DNA of 64,000 nucleotides, taken from Chromatocurvus halotolerans (GTDB lineage: Bacteria; Pseudomonadota; Gammaproteobacteria; Pseudomonadales; Halieaceae). Under the pieces are notes generated by a model. It did not search any database. It was not told the origin of the DNA and was given only the letters and a program-made list of their open reading frames with translations. Positions 10,906-23,421 of the stretch are shown piece after piece. The stretch covers positions 124,001-188,000 of the forward strand of contig NZ_SLWX01000006.1 in the NCBI RefSeq assembly GCF_004340525.1, written 5' to 3'. The position numbers and the translations under genes were made by a program. Positions within the stretch are counted from its first letter, which is position 1, and every line of letters starts with the position of its first letter.

Positions 10906-12101
10906 GCGATTCTGCCCTCTTCTCGCAGCGCCCGAATCTGCGCATCACTATACCCCAGAATATTTGCCAGGACGCCGTCTGTGTGCTGGCCCAGCAGCGG
11001 CGCCGGACTGAAGGACTCCTCGTCCGTACGCGACAGCTTGATCGGATTGCCGGGACCGCGAGTGTGACTGCCGTTCGGATGATGCAGGTCCACAACCATA
11101 TTGCGCGACAGCACCTGCTCATCCGCCAGAGCCTCGCCGAGCCGGTTGACCCTGGCGCAGGGAATGCGCTTTTCCTCCAGCCGGCGCAGCCAGTACTCAG
11201 AGGTGTTGGTTTTCAGCAGCTCATTGAGTTTGCCGTCGATAAAGTCCTTGTCAGCGAGGCGCCCGGGCTGTGTACGGTACTTCTCGTCGCGGAAGGGCGC
11301 GTAGTCCACGACTTCCAGCAGGTTGTCCCAGAAGCTGTCAAAGATGACCGCGATGATGATATGGCCGTCGGCAGTGCGGTAGCTGTTGTAGGGCACGTGC
11401 ACGAAATGACTGTTGCCGATGGGCGTCGGCTCGTTTCCCGAGAGAAAATACATGGTGGCCATGTAGTTCAGCATGGAAATCTGGCAGTCCAGCATCGAGA
11501 TGTCCACGTGCTGCCCCTTACCGCTGCGCTCACGCTCGTACAGGGCCGCCATCACGCCCATCGCACCGAACATGCCGCCTCCCAGGTCGCCGATGGGAAT
11601 GCCCGCGCGGGTCGGGTGTTCGGCGTCGGTGCCGGTGATGGACATGCCACCGCCCAGCGCCTGAACCACCTGGTCAAAGGCAGGGCGCTGGAAACTCGGC
11701 CCCGCGGACCCGAAGCCGCTGATAGCGCAGGTAATGATTCGAGGGTTGATGTCGCAAAGGAAGGGATAGCTGATCTTGAGCTTGTCGGCGACGCCGGCGC
11801 TGAAGTTCTCTATCACGATATCGGCGGATCTCACCAGGTCATAGAAGACCTCAAGACCTTCCGCACTCTTCAGATCCAGGGCGACACTCTGCTTGTTGCG
11901 ATTCAGCGTGATGTAGTAGGCACCCTGGCCGTCCAGAGAGTTGGCGGGGTCCGTGGCCAGCAGCTTGCGCGTGCCCTCGCCCTTGATCGGCTCGACCTTG
12001 ATGGTCTCCGCGCCAAGGTCTGCGAGGATCATCGCACCGTAGGGCCCCGAGAGCATGTGGGTGAGATCCAGAACGCGCAATCCCGCCAATGGTTTCGCCA
12101 T
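10902..12101 (-). CDS. CaiB/BaiF family (class III) CoA-transferase
   Basis: A 399-residue class III CoA-transferase. The N-terminus LAGLRVLDLTHMLSGP and the Rossmann part are typical. Asp172 in GIPIGDLGGGMFG corresponds to the Asp that forms the acyl-anhydride intermediate in formyl-CoA transferase (Asp169). GKGQHVDISMLD follows. The enzyme would move CoA from a donor such as succinyl-CoA to a carboxylic acid. It is the first gene of the operon, directly downstream of a sigma-54 promoter. A GTG lies two codons upstream, but ATG 12101 is preferred because AGGAAGG sits 7 bases before it. Together with the lyase it suggests activation of a carboxylate followed by retro-aldol cleavage. Confidence 0.92.
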   Translation of the reverse strand: MAKPLAGLRVLDLTHMLSGPYGAMILADLGAETIKVEPIKGEGTRKLLATDPANSLDGQGAYYITLNRNKQSVALDLKSAEGLEVFYDLVRSADIVIENFSAGVADKLKISYPFLCDINPRIITCAISGFGSAGPSFQRPAFDQVVQALGGGMSITGTDAEHPTRAGIPIGDLGGGMFGAMGVMAALYERERSGKGQHVDISMLDCQISMLNYMATMYFLSGNEPTPIGNSHFVHVPYNSYRTADGHIIIAVIFDSFWDNLLEVVDYAPFRDEKYRTQPGRLADKDFIDGKLNELLKTNTSEYWLRRLEEKRIPCARVNRLGEALADEQVLSRNMVVDLHHPNGSHTRGPGNPIKLSRTDEESFSPAPLLGQHTDGVLANILGYSDAQIRALREEGRIA

Positions 12102-12148
12102 GAACACACCTTCCTGTCAGCACGGTACTTTACATACCGCTACCGCAT

Positions 12149-12164
12149 TGCAGAATGCGTGCCA
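12149..12164 (-). promoter_or_regulatory. Sigma-54 (-24/-12) promoter of the catabolic operon
   Basis: Reading on the minus strand, TGGCACGCATTCTGCA has the invariant GG and GC exactly 10 bases apart and matches TGGCACG-N4-TTGCA except for C at the first base of the -12 box. Transcription would start near 12138, giving a leader of about 37 bases before ATG 12101. The operon itself carries a sigma-54 activator gene, which supports the assignment. Confidence 0.83.
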
Positions 12165-12189
12165 CAACAACGCGACCGGAAAGCCCCCC

Positions 12190-12216
12190 AAAAAAACTTT
12201 TTAAATCGGTGGCTTA
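12190..12216 (-). promoter_or_regulatory. A-tract and possible IHF-like bend between activator site and promoter
   Basis: On the plus strand a run of seven A, C, five T and three A (12190-12205) leads into AATCGGTGGCTTA (12204-12216). The latter fits the IHF pattern WATCAA-N4-TTR except for GG in place of AA. It lies between the promoter and the inverted repeat, where sigma-54 systems usually need a bend. The A-tract is plain; IHF binding is a guess. Confidence 0.35.
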
Positions 12217-12254
12217 CAGGAAATTTGGCGTTCAGTGACGGCAGCGACTCGAGA

Positions 12255-12319
12255 GGATCTTCGCGCTGCATTTCAAAGTGAATGCCCTTCTTTCACTTTG
12301 AAATGCAGCGCGAAGATCC
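12255..12319. repeat. Perfect 28-bp inverted repeat, candidate activator-binding site
   Basis: Arms 12255-12282 and 12292-12319 are exact reverse complements with a 9-base spacer. Each arm contains its own small dyad TTCA-N3-TGAA, centred at 12277 and 12297, 20 bp or about two helical turns apart. The sites lie roughly 140-160 bp upstream of the predicted start point, the range expected for an enhancer of a sigma-54 activator. Alternatively it is a hairpin ending the upstream DUF1244 transcript, whose stop is 10 bases away. No T-run follows on either strand, which weakens the terminator reading. Confidence 0.8.
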
Positions 12320-12329
12320 CCGCTCCCGA

Positions 12330-12632
12330 TCAGACCTCCCGCGACCCCTCAAATGCCGCCCGCTGCTCCGCCGTCGCCGGCGCCTGATAACGCGCCTTCC
12401 ACTCCTCGTAGGGCATGCCGTAGATGCGCTCCCGGGCCTCGGCATCCTCCAGCGTCACGCCCTGCTCCTGTGCCGCCGCGCGGTACCACTTGGACAGGCA
12501 GTTACGGCAGAAACCGGCAAGATTCATCAGCTCGATATTCTGCACATCCTTGCGGCTGTCCAGGTGGTCCAGCAGCCGACGGAACACCGCGGCCTCGATA
12601 TCGCGTTCGCGCTGTGCGTCGTCCTGGGTCAT
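12330..12632 (-). CDS. DUF1244 family protein
   Basis: A 100-residue soluble protein of the DUF1244 family. The family hallmark GFCRNCLSKWY (about residues 41-51) has two Cys in a C-x2-C pair that could bind metal, and YGMPYEEWKARYQ follows in the C-terminal half. No function is established that I know of. ATG 12632 has AGGAGA 6 bases upstream. It stands 13 bases in front of... in transcript order it follows dnaE, so the two are probably cotranscribed. In E. coli the gene after dnaE is accA; here DUF1244 takes that place and the catabolic operon comes next. Confidence 0.85.
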   Translation of the reverse strand: MTQDDAQRERDIEAAVFRRLLDHLDSRKDVQNIELMNLAGFCRNCLSKWYRAAAQEQGVTLEDAEARERIYGMPYEEWKARYQAPATAEQRAAFEGSREV

Positions 12633-12645
12633 GTGTCATCTCCTG

Positions 12646-16122
<3,477 letters not shown>

Positions 16123-16131
16123 GCGGGCAAT

Positions 16132-16770
16132 CTACTCCTTGCGCGCCGACACTGTCTCGCCAGCCGCGATAATTCGTCTCACCGGCGCAAAGCTGCGCCG
16201 GTGCACCACCGTCGGTCCGAGCCGGACCAGGGCCTCAAGATGCGCCGCGGTGGGGTAACCCTTGTGCTGTGCAAACCCGTAACCGGGAAAACGCTGCTCC
16301 AGCGCGACCAGCTCGGCATCGCGCTGAACCTTGGCCAGGATAGACGCCGCGGCAATCGCTGCACAGCGACTGTCGCCCTTGATAACAGCTTGCGCGCGAT
16401 AAGGCCACTGCGGCAGACGATTGCCGTCCACCAGAACCAGGTCGGGCACAATCGCCAGCGCCGCGACGGCCCGATGCATGGCCTGAAGACTCGCCTGCAG
16501 TATGTTGATCGTGTCTATTTCCGCGACGCTGGCACGGCCCAGCGCCCAGCCCAGCGACTGCTCGCGAATCTGATCGGCCAGCTGTTCGCGGCGTCGCTGG
16601 CTCAGGGTCTTGGAATCCGCCAGTCCGGGAATCGGCCTCCCTGGATCGAGAATCACCGCCGCCGCCACCACATCACCCGCAAGAGGCCCGCGGCCGACCT
16701 CATCGACGCCAGCGAGATACCGGGCCGATATCGCATCGGCGCTGAACCCTGCTGCCCGCAGATCATCCAC
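16132..16770 (-). CDS. rnhB: Ribonuclease HII
   Basis: Cleaves the RNA strand of RNA-DNA hybrids and starts removal of single ribonucleotides from [24 protein letters not shown] holds the first catalytic Asp and Glu, LVDGN the third acidic residue and [11 protein letters not shown] the fourth region. Start choice: the frame is open to 16884 inside lpxB, but residues before 16770 do not look like the family. GTG 16770 gives 212 residues, normal for RNase HII, and overlaps the lpxB stop by 8 bases, suggesting coupled translation. Confidence 0.95.
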   Translation of the reverse strand: MDDLRAAGFSADAISARYLAGVDEVGRGPLAGDVVAAAVILDPGRPIPGLADSKTLSQRRREQLADQIREQSLGWALGRASVAEIDTINILQASLQAMHRAVAALAIVPDLVLVDGNRLPQWPYRAQAVIKGDSRCAAIAAASILAKVQRDAELVALEQRFPGYGFAQHKGYPTAAHLEALVRLGPTVVHRRSFAPVRRIIAAGETVSARKE

Positions 16771-17917
16771 GCTGCAGTAGACGCTCCTGAACCGCCTGAG
16801 TAAACGCCAACCCAAAATCCACCGCCAGTGAGGCCCGTATCTTCGCAAAGGCGGCCCGCTGCGCCTGCCCGCCACCCGGCGCAAACAGCGGCAGCAGCCC
16901 GGCGGTTAGGGCATCGGTGGTCATGGCTCCCTGGATGCACTCGGGCACCACCGCCCTGCCGCTCAGGATGTTCGGCAGAGCGGCATAAGGCGTGCGCACG
17001 AGACGCGACACGAGAGCCCAGGACAGCGGCTGCATGCGGTATCCCACAACCATGGGCGCGTCAAGCAGCGCGGCTTCCAGCGTAGCCGTGCCGGAGGCGA
17101 CCAGCAGCGCATCGGCAACCGACATCACGTCGCGGGAGCGCCCTTCCAGAAGGCTGACCGGCAAGGTCTCTGCATCGGGCAGCAGGGCCGAGATCTGCGC
17201 CAGACGCTCAGCATCAGACGCGGCGACAAGCACCTTCAGCATCGGCAGATCCCGACCAAGGCGCTGCGCGGCCTGCACAAAGGCCGGTCCGATGTGGGTG
17301 ACTTCCGATGCCCGACTGCCGGGCAGCAATCCCAGAACCGGCGTTCCCTCAGGGATGCCCAGCTCCAGGCGCAGTGCACTGCGGCGCATGCCGTCGGCCG
17401 GCGTCAGTGACTGCGCCAGCGGGTGTCCCACGCAGCGGGCCGCCACGCCGGCCCGCTGATAAAGAGGCACTTCGAACGGGAACAGGCAGAGCATAAGGTC
17501 AACGGCCTTGGAAATCCGGTGTATCCGGCCGGCACGCCAGGCCCAGATCGAAGGACTGACAAGGTGCGCCGTAGCGATACCCTCGCGCCGCAGACGCCGT
17601 GCGAGGCCCAGATTGAAGTCCGGGGCATCAATGCCAAGGAAAAAGTCCGGCGGCTGTCGGTAGAAGTGATGAAACAGGTCACGTCGAATCCGCAGCAGCT
17701 CCGGCAATCGCAGCAGGGGGTCCACAAATCCCATCACCGACAGCCGTTCCATGGGAAACAGCGACTGCATGCCCTCTGCCTGCATCAGCGGCCCGCCGAT
17801 ACCCGTGACCTCGATCTCGCCGAACCGATCGCGCAGCGCCGCGATACTGCGGGCCCCCAGGATATCGCCCGACGCCTCGCCGGCCACCATGGCGACGCGC
17901 AGGAGAGGGCTGGACAC
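16763..17917 (-). CDS. lpxB: Lipid-A-disaccharide synthase
   Basis: A 384-residue GT19 glycosyltransferase that joins 2,3-diacylglucosamine-1-phosphate to its UDP form, making the lipid A disaccharide at the inner membrane. Recognised by the opening [17 protein letters not shown], the middle [25 protein letters not shown] and the late [20 protein letters not shown]. The start is taken as GTG 17917, which begins [14 protein letters not shown]; the open frame extends upstream without family similarity. lpxA ends 46 bases earlier and rnhB overlaps its stop. Confidence 0.97.
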   Translation of the reverse strand: MSSPLLRVAMVAGEASGDILGARSIAALRDRFGEIEVTGIGGPLMQAEGMQSLFPMERLSVMGFVDPLLRLPELLRIRRDLFHHFYRQPPDFFLGIDAPDFNLGLARRLRREGIATAHLVSPSIWAWRAGRIHRISKAVDLMLCLFPFEVPLYQRAGVAARCVGHPLAQSLTPADGMRRSALRLELGIPEGTPVLGLLPGSRASEVTHIGPAFVQAAQRLGRDLPMLKVLVAASDAERLAQISALLPDAETLPVSLLEGRSRDVMSVADALLVASGTATLEAALLDAPMVVGYRMQPLSWALVSRLVRTPYAALPNILSGRAVVPECIQGAMTTDALTAGLLPLFAPGGGQAQRAAFAKIRASLAVDFGLAFTQAVQERLLQRG

Positions 17918-17963
17918 TAGCGGGCCTCGCGGTAGGTGCGGTGCTGCTTCCCCGCGTGGCCCA

Positions 17964-18734
17964 CTAGCGCACGATACCCCGCTCCGATGCGCGCAGGGAG
18001 TCAATGAGGACCTGAACCTCGGCGCTACCGGCAAACACGCCCTCAAGGCGTTGAATCGCGATATCCAGCGTCAGCCCCTGCCGATACAGAATCTTGAAGG
18101 CCCGGCGAAGGTCGTTAATGGCTTCGCTCGAAAAGCCGCGTCGGCGCAGCCCTTCCGTATTGATGGTCTTGGCCTCTGCGGGGGAACCGCTGACGGTGAT
18201 GTAGGCGGGCACGTCCTTGCCGATAGCCGTCTGCATGCCGCTGAAGCTGTGCGCGCCGATCTTGCAGAACTGATGTACCAGCGTATGGCCACTGAGCACC
18301 GCCCAGTCACCCACATGCACATGGCCGGCGAGCGCCGCGTTATTGACCAGAATGGTGTGGTTGCCAATCACGCTGTCGTGACCCACATGCACATAGGCCA
18401 TGAACAGGTTGTCATCGCCGATCCGTGTCTCGCCGTGGTCCTGTATGGTACCGCGATGAATGGTCACCCCCTCGCGAACCGTGTTGCGATCACCCATGAT
18501 CAGCCACGTGGGTTCGTTGCGATACTTCAGATCCGGCGTCGCCTCACCGACAGAGGAGAACTGATAGATATGGTTGTCGCGACCAATGCGCGTCGGGCCG
18601 CGGATCACGACATGCGGTTCGATAACGCTGCCTGCGCCGATCTCGACGTGGGGACCGATCACGCTCCAGGGGCCAACGCTGACGTCTTCCGCCAGGCATG
18701 CCTCGGGGTCGATGATGGCCGAAGGGTGAATCAT
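17964..18734 (-). CDS. lpxA: UDP-N-acetylglucosamine O-acyltransferase
   Basis: First enzyme of lipid A synthesis: it transfers a hydroxyacyl chain from ACP to the 3-OH of UDP-GlcNAc. The 256 residues form the usual left-handed beta helix of hexapeptide repeats starting [27 protein letters not shown]. The catalytic His lies in the [22 protein letters not shown] stretch (His of VHVGHDS). A helical C-terminal domain follows. ATG 18734 overlaps the fabZ stop by 4 bases (ATGA), so the pair is translationally coupled. Confidence 0.97.
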   Translation of the reverse strand: MIHPSAIIDPEACLAEDVSVGPWSVIGPHVEIGAGSVIEPHVVIRGPTRIGRDNHIYQFSSVGEATPDLKYRNEPTWLIMGDRNTVREGVTIHRGTIQDHGETRIGDDNLFMAYVHVGHDSVIGNHTILVNNAALAGHVHVGDWAVLSGHTLVHQFCKIGAHSFSGMQTAIGKDVPAYITVSGSPAEAKTINTEGLRRRGFSSEAINDLRRAFKILYRQGLTLDIAIQRLEGVFAGSAEVQVLIDSLRASERGIVR

Positions 18735-19168
18735 CCCTTGCGATCGGCACACAGAATCGTGGCGGAGGCGCAAAGAATACCGTCTACCTCGGCACGCACG
18801 GCAAACTTCCAGATACCCCGCCGATCGCCCAGGATGCGCGCGTGGAGGATGACCTGGTCACCCGGAACGCAGGGCCGCTTGAAGCGCAGGTCGTCCGCGC
18901 CGACGAAGTAGTAAATGGAACCGTCTGCCGGGGTCTTGTCCTGCGATTTGAAACCGAGGATTCCCGCCGCCTGGGCCATCGCCTCAAGCATCAGTACCCC
19001 GGGAAAAACCGGCTTGTCAGGGAAATGCCCCTGAAAGAACTCCTCGTTCACGCTCAGGTTCTTCAGCGCGACGATGGACTCTCCCGGGACCAGTTCCAGA
19101 ACGCGGTCGACCAGTAGAAAGGGATAGCGGTGGGGCAGATGCTCGCGTATTCCGGCGATATCCATCAT
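18731..19168 (-). CDS. fabZ: 3-hydroxyacyl-ACP dehydratase
   Basis: A 145-residue hot-dog-fold dehydratase of fatty acid synthesis. [14 protein letters not shown] carries the catalytic His, and [20 protein letters not shown] contains the catalytic Glu on the central helix. It competes with LpxA for the hydroxyacyl-ACP pool, which fits its place between lpxA and lpxD. An in-frame GTG at 19177 overlaps the lpxD stop, but ATG 19168 is chosen because AAGGAG lies 8 bases before it. Confidence 0.97.
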   Translation of the reverse strand: MMDIAGIREHLPHRYPFLLVDRVLELVPGESIVALKNLSVNEEFFQGHFPDKPVFPGVLMLEAMAQAAGILGFKSQDKTPADGSIYYFVGADDLRFKRPCVPGDQVILHARILGDRRGIWKFAVRAEVDGILCASATILCADRKG

Positions 19169-19173
19169 GTTAT

Positions 19174-20202
19174 TCACTCCTTGTCAGTGGTTGCCGAAAC
19201 AGCGTTTTCCAGCGCCGCCAGTCTACGCTCGAGTGTATCAAGCTGAGTAAAGCGAACGGCGTTACGCGCCCACTCCCGGGTGGGAGCGAGTGTTGTGCCA
19301 GACGAATACGTTCCCGGCGCATGAATGGAACGCGTTACCCTCGCCTGCCCCGTAAGATGCACATTGTCACAGATATCGAGATGCCCGGAGACACCCACCG
19401 CGCCGGCGAGGGTGCAATTCTCGCCGATGGTGGTGCTGCCGGCTATGCCCACACAACCGGCGATCGCGGTATTCTTGCCGACCCGGCAGTTGTGCGCAAT
19501 CTGCACCTGGTTGTCGATAATCACGCCGTCATCGATTACCGTGTCATCCAGCGCACCGCGATCAATCGTCGAACAGGCCCCCACCTCCACGCGATGACCC
19601 AGCTGCACCCCGCCAAGCTGCGCAATCTTCTCCCAGCCACCGGGACCCGGCGCATAGCCGAACCCGTCAGCTCCGATAACCGCCCCTGCATGAATGCGAC
19701 AGTCATCGCCTATCCTGACGCCGTGGTATAGCACCACATTGGGATAAAGGTGTGTGCGGGTGCCGATTCGGGTGTTGGCGCCAATGAACACGCCAGCGTC
19801 GATCACGACCTCATCGGCAATGACAACCCCCGATTCGATGACAACACCCGGACCGATCGCAACCGACGCCCCCAGATGCACGCCGGCGGCGATGATGGCC
19901 GTGGGATGCACCCGGTAATCCGGGGTTAACTGACGATCAAACAACCTCGACGCCCTGGCGTAGGCCAGGTAGGGATCTGCCGTGAGCAGGCACGCGACCG
20001 GGCAGTCCCGTCGCCATTCCGGCTTCAGTATGACGGCTGCCGCGGCGGTCGACCCGAGTGCCGCGAGCCGCTGGCGGGAGGTGATAAACGTCAGATCCTG
20101 ATCCGTCGCCGATGCCAGCGATGCCAGGCCGGCAATCGGCGCAGCAGGGTCGCCCACCAGCTCCAGATCCAGGCGCGCGGCAACCTCGCCCAGCGTGAGC
20201 AC
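19174..20202 (-). CDS. lpxD: UDP-3-O-(3-hydroxyacyl)glucosamine N-acyltransferase
   Basis: Third step of lipid A synthesis, adding the N-linked hydroxyacyl chain. 342 residues: an N-terminal uridine-binding domain (1-100, with [17 protein letters not shown]), a long left-handed beta helix of hexapeptide repeats, and the catalytic His in [37 protein letters not shown] is a strong LpxD signature. The start is GTG 20202, five bases after the skp stop; no convincing Shine-Dalgarno is visible, so translation may be coupled to skp. Confidence 0.96.
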   Translation of the reverse strand: MLTLGEVAARLDLELVGDPAAPIAGLASLASATDQDLTFITSRQRLAALGSTAAAAVILKPEWRRDCPVACLLTADPYLAYARASRLFDRQLTPDYRVHPTAIIAAGVHLGASVAIGPGVVIESGVVIADEVVIDAGVFIGANTRIGTRTHLYPNVVLYHGVRIGDDCRIHAGAVIGADGFGYAPGPGGWEKIAQLGGVQLGHRVEVGACSTIDRGALDDTVIDDGVIIDNQVQIAHNCRVGKNTAIAGCVGIAGSTTIGENCTLAGAVGVSGHLDICDNVHLTGQARVTRSIHAPGTYSSGTTLAPTREWARNAVRFTQLDTLERRLAALENAVSATTDKE

Positions 20203-20207
20203 GAATG

Positions 20208-20726
20208 TCAGTTGGACGTGGCCTGGTTCAGGCGATCCGTTACCTTGGCCGTGATGCTGTAGCCGGGATCAGCGTGGATGACCGCCTGGCGCTGCAGTAG
20301 CAGACCAATCCCTTCTGACTGAATGAGGTCGCGAAGGATTTCCTGCACCTCACCGGACATCTGGCGCAATATGGCCTGGCCGGCCTGTTGCTCGGCCTGC
20401 TGCAGTTTGCCGGTCACGTGCTCAAGGTCGGCCTGCTTGCTGGCGAGACGCTTGCGCGCTGACATCTGCTGCTCCTGGCTCATGACAGCTGCGTCTTTCT
20501 GGAATTCAGCAACGAGCGATTCGAGTTCGTCCTGGATACGATCGAACTCCTGCTTGTCTTCGCTGTAGTCGGGCTGGGAGCGCACCTGCTCCAGGGCTTT
20601 CTGCGCCGCATCGGACTGCAGAATCGCTTCCTGCAGGTCAACAACGGCTATTTTGCCCTGGGCCCAGCCGATAGCGGGCAGCGACAGCGCAACTGCGGCA
20701 ATTAACAACGTCAATGATTTATGCAC
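20208..20726 (-). CDS. skp: Periplasmic OmpH/Skp-family chaperone
   Basis: A 172-residue secreted chaperone that holds unfolded outer-membrane proteins on the way to the BAM complex. The signal peptide ends at GWAQ (about residue 22), followed by GKIAVVDLQEAIL, and then a long charged coiled coil (about 45-125) forming the Skp tentacles. Start GTG 20726 has AAGGAG 8 bases upstream and gives a proper signal peptide; the ATG further upstream does not. It lies between bamA and lpxD as in many Proteobacteria. Confidence 0.93.
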   Translation of the reverse strand: MHKSLTLLIAAVALSLPAIGWAQGKIAVVDLQEAILQSDAAQKALEQVRSQPDYSEDKQEFDRIQDELESLVAEFQKDAAVMSQEQQMSARKRLASKQADLEHVTGKLQQAEQQAGQAILRQMSGEVQEILRDLIQSEGIGLLLQRQAVIHADPGYSITAKVTDRLNQATSN

Positions 20727-20754
20727 AATATTCTCCTTTTGATTGGCTTTAAAC

Positions 20755-23358
20755 TCAGAACCCGCGACCGAGGGTAAACTGAAACACCTCTTCACGGTCG
20801 ATATCCGACGCGTTTAGCGGCTTGGCAATGGCGAACGTCATCGGCCCGAACCCGGAAATCCAGGTCACGCCAATACCCGCCGAGTAGCGCAACTCCGACG
20901 CGTCGATATCAAAACAGTTCAGCTGATCGCGGCGACATGTCGTGTCAAAGACATTACCGGCATCGAGGAAGAAAGCCGTTCGCAAACGTCTCTGGTCCTT
21001 GATGAACGGCAGCGGGAACAGCAACTCGGCGGACGCCTCGATCTTGGTATTGCCACCGAATGGCGGCGGGCGACGCCGGTTCTGGATGGTCTGGAAATCC
21101 AGCAGGCCCGTGGCCGGGTTCAGCACATAGCCGAACTGACGCCCATCCGGCCCACCCACTTCCAGTGGGTTGCCGTCCTCGCCCACCGCCGTCACCGGCT
21201 GCGTCACGTCATAGATGGATGGCGGTGAGCTGCGCGGACCCAGGGTATTGATTTCATAGCCCCGCACGGAGCCAAAGCCGCCGCCGAAAAAGTGCTGGTA
21301 GAACGGCAGCTCTGTGGTATCGCCATAGCCATCGCCGAAGCCCAGCTGTGTCCGGAAGTGCATGACCCAGCGGTTGGTAATGGGGAAATAGATTTCCCCC
21401 CGATAGTTGGCCTTGTAGAACTCAAGGTCCGAACCCGGCATGGAGACTTCCAGCGAGAGTGACTGCGCTGAACCCCGTGTCGCCAGCTGACCACGGTTCA
21501 GCGTCGAGGATGACCAGCTCGAGGTGATCGTCCAGTTCAGGAACTCACTGCCGTTCTCATCAAGGAAGCCGGGCTCCGAGGGTATCGTCAGCGCCCCCTC
21601 CGGCAATTCGGAAATCGGACGGATGACCTCCGGACCGGCGTAAAGACCGCTGTCGAGCCGGGTACTTTCATAGAAGGTATCGACACCTTCAAGCAGGCGT
21701 GGGCTTGCGCGGATTTCCTGCACGGCAAAGCGGCCAGCGGTGATCTTGGTGTTGGAGAGCCCGAACTGGAATCCCAGCCGCTGGGTCTCGGACAATGGAT
21801 AGCCGAAATTGAGCGAACCGCCAACGGTATCGGTGGTGTAGCTGGCCACGTTGACCTCGGCGAGGTCGGTAGAGCGGAAAAAGACATTGAAGCCACGACT
21901 GACCCCATCTTCGGTGTAGTAGGGGTTGGTGTAGCTGAAGTTGTAGACGTCCTGGAAGCGCGAGGAATTCAGACCGATGCCGACCTGCTTGCCTGAGCCC
22001 AGGAAGTTGTTCTGCTGCAGATTCACGCCGACGATGAGGCCCGCCGCCTGGGCGAAACCGAGGCTGGCGCCAATGCTACCGGAAGACATCTCCTCCACTT
22101 CGAACTCGACATCAATCAGGTCGTCGTGACCGGGCACTTCCGTGGTCTCGACTTTTGCCTCGCTGAAATACCCCAGGCGCTGCAGCCGGATCCGGGATTG
22201 CTCGATGGCCGAGGCAGACGCTGGAGCACTCTCCATCTGTCGCATCTCCCGACGCATGACGGCATCCTCGGTGCGCCTGTTGCCGGTGAAGCTGATACGT
22301 CGGACATAGGTACGCTTGCCGGGATCGACAAAAAACTTCAGGTCGACCGTGTCCTCGTCCTCATTGACTTCGGGTATACCGGTCACCTTGGCAAAATTGT
22401 AGCCCTCGTTGCCCAGACGCCGCGTGATGTACTCCTCGGAGGACGTCACCAGTTGCTGGGAGAAGGTCTGCCCTTCCCCGACAAAGACAAAGCGCATCAG
22501 ATCCTGCTCGGGCAGCACAAGGTCACCGGAAAGGCCGACTGACCCCACGGTGAACTTGTTGCCCTCGGTGACGTTGGCGGTGATGAACACCTCGTCCTTC
22601 GCCGGCGATACGGAGACCTGGGTGGAATCGATGGAAAATTGCAGGTAGCCGCGGTCCATGTAGTAGGACGTCAATGTCTCGAGATCGCCTGACAGCTTTT
22701 CCCGGGCGTACTTGTCGTCGTTGCGAAAAAACGACAGCAGGTTGGTTGTCTTGAGCTCAAAGGTGTCGAGCAGCTCCTCATCCTCGAACACATCGTTGCC
22801 GACGATGTTGATGTGCTTGATGGAGGCAACAGTGCCCTCATCGACGTCGATATTGACAGACACCCGGTTACGCGGCTCCGGCAGGACCTCGGTGTCGATA
22901 TTGGCATCATAGCGGCCTTGCTGGACATACTGACGCTGCAGTTCGAGCTGCATGCCTTCCAGGGTTGAGCGCTGGAACACCTGACCGACCGCCAGACCCG
23001 CCCCCTTGAGGCCCTCCAGCAGCGCTTCGGTTTCAATGGCCTTGTTACCGTCTATGTTAATGGCGCTGATACTGGGTCGCTCGACCACGACGATCACCAG
23101 CACGTCACCGTCACGTCCAATGCGAATGTCATCGAAGTTGCCGGTGTAGAACAGCTGCCGCGCGGTTTCCCGGATGCTGTAGTCATCCGCGACATCACCC
23201 ACGGCGATCGGCATTGCGGAAAACACGCTGCCGGCAGAAATCCGCTGCAGGCCTTCGACACGTATGTCCGACACGATAAAGCTCTGCGCCGACACCAGCG
23301 GCGACAGCAGCAGCAGTACCAGCAGGCAGGCACGGCATTTCAATGTAATTGTCGTCAA
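20755..23358 (-). CDS. bamA: Outer membrane protein assembly factor BamA
   Basis: The essential Omp85 insertase of the BAM complex, 867 residues. A signal peptide (about 1-24, ending VSAQ) is followed by five POTRA domains (about 25-430) and a 16-strand barrel. The loop 6 signature SVRGYEINTLGPRS matches the VRGF/Y...GPR motif, and the C-terminus ends FQFTLGRGF with the terminal Phe. A start codon is hard to choose: the first in-frame candidate is TTG 23358 without a clear Shine-Dalgarno, and another TTG lies at 23343. Neighbours rseP upstream and skp downstream are standard. Confidence 0.97.
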   Translation of the reverse strand: MTTITLKCRACLLVLLLLSPLVSAQSFIVSDIRVEGLQRISAGSVFSAMPIAVGDVADDYSIRETARQLFYTGNFDDIRIGRDGDVLVIVVVERPSISAINIDGNKAIETEALLEGLKGAGLAVGQVFQRSTLEGMQLELQRQYVQQGRYDANIDTEVLPEPRNRVSVNIDVDEGTVASIKHINIVGNDVFEDEELLDTFELKTTNLLSFFRNDDKYAREKLSGDLETLTSYYMDRGYLQFSIDSTQVSVSPAKDEVFITANVTEGNKFTVGSVGLSGDLVLPEQDLMRFVFVGEGQTFSQQLVTSSEEYITRRLGNEGYNFAKVTGIPEVNEDEDTVDLKFFVDPGKRTYVRRISFTGNRRTEDAVMRREMRQMESAPASASAIEQSRIRLQRLGYFSEAKVETTEVPGHDDLIDVEFEVEEMSSGSIGASLGFAQAAGLIVGVNLQQNNFLGSGKQVGIGLNSSRFQDVYNFSYTNPYYTEDGVSRGFNVFFRSTDLAEVNVASYTTDTVGGSLNFGYPLSETQRLGFQFGLSNTKITAGRFAVQEIRASPRLLEGVDTFYESTRLDSGLYAGPEVIRPISELPEGALTIPSEPGFLDENGSEFLNWTITSSWSSSTLNRGQLATRGSAQSLSLEVSMPGSDLEFYKANYRGEIYFPITNRWVMHFRTQLGFGDGYGDTTELPFYQHFFGGGFGSVRGYEINTLGPRSSPPSIYDVTQPVTAVGEDGNPLEVGGPDGRQFGYVLNPATGLLDFQTIQNRRRPPPFGGNTKIEASAELLFPLPFIKDQRRLRTAFFLDAGNVFDTTCRRDQLNCFDIDASELRYSAGIGVTWISGFGPMTFAIAKPLNASDIDREEVFQFTLGRGF

Positions 23359-23421
23359 AATATCAGTGACCGGCTTTACTGCGGTCAGCGTGGCGCTGCC
23401 GCAGTTGCCAGTGTTATCCCC

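Noticed and set aside
12185-12205. The run of A and T at 12190-12205 as an intrinsic terminator
   Set aside because: No GC-rich stem is next to it, and it lies upstream of the sigma-54 promoter, where a bend is a better explanation.
12255-12319. Inverted repeat as the end of a transposon or a REP element
   Set aside because: No transposase gene, no direct repeats flanking it and no second copy was noticed in the window.
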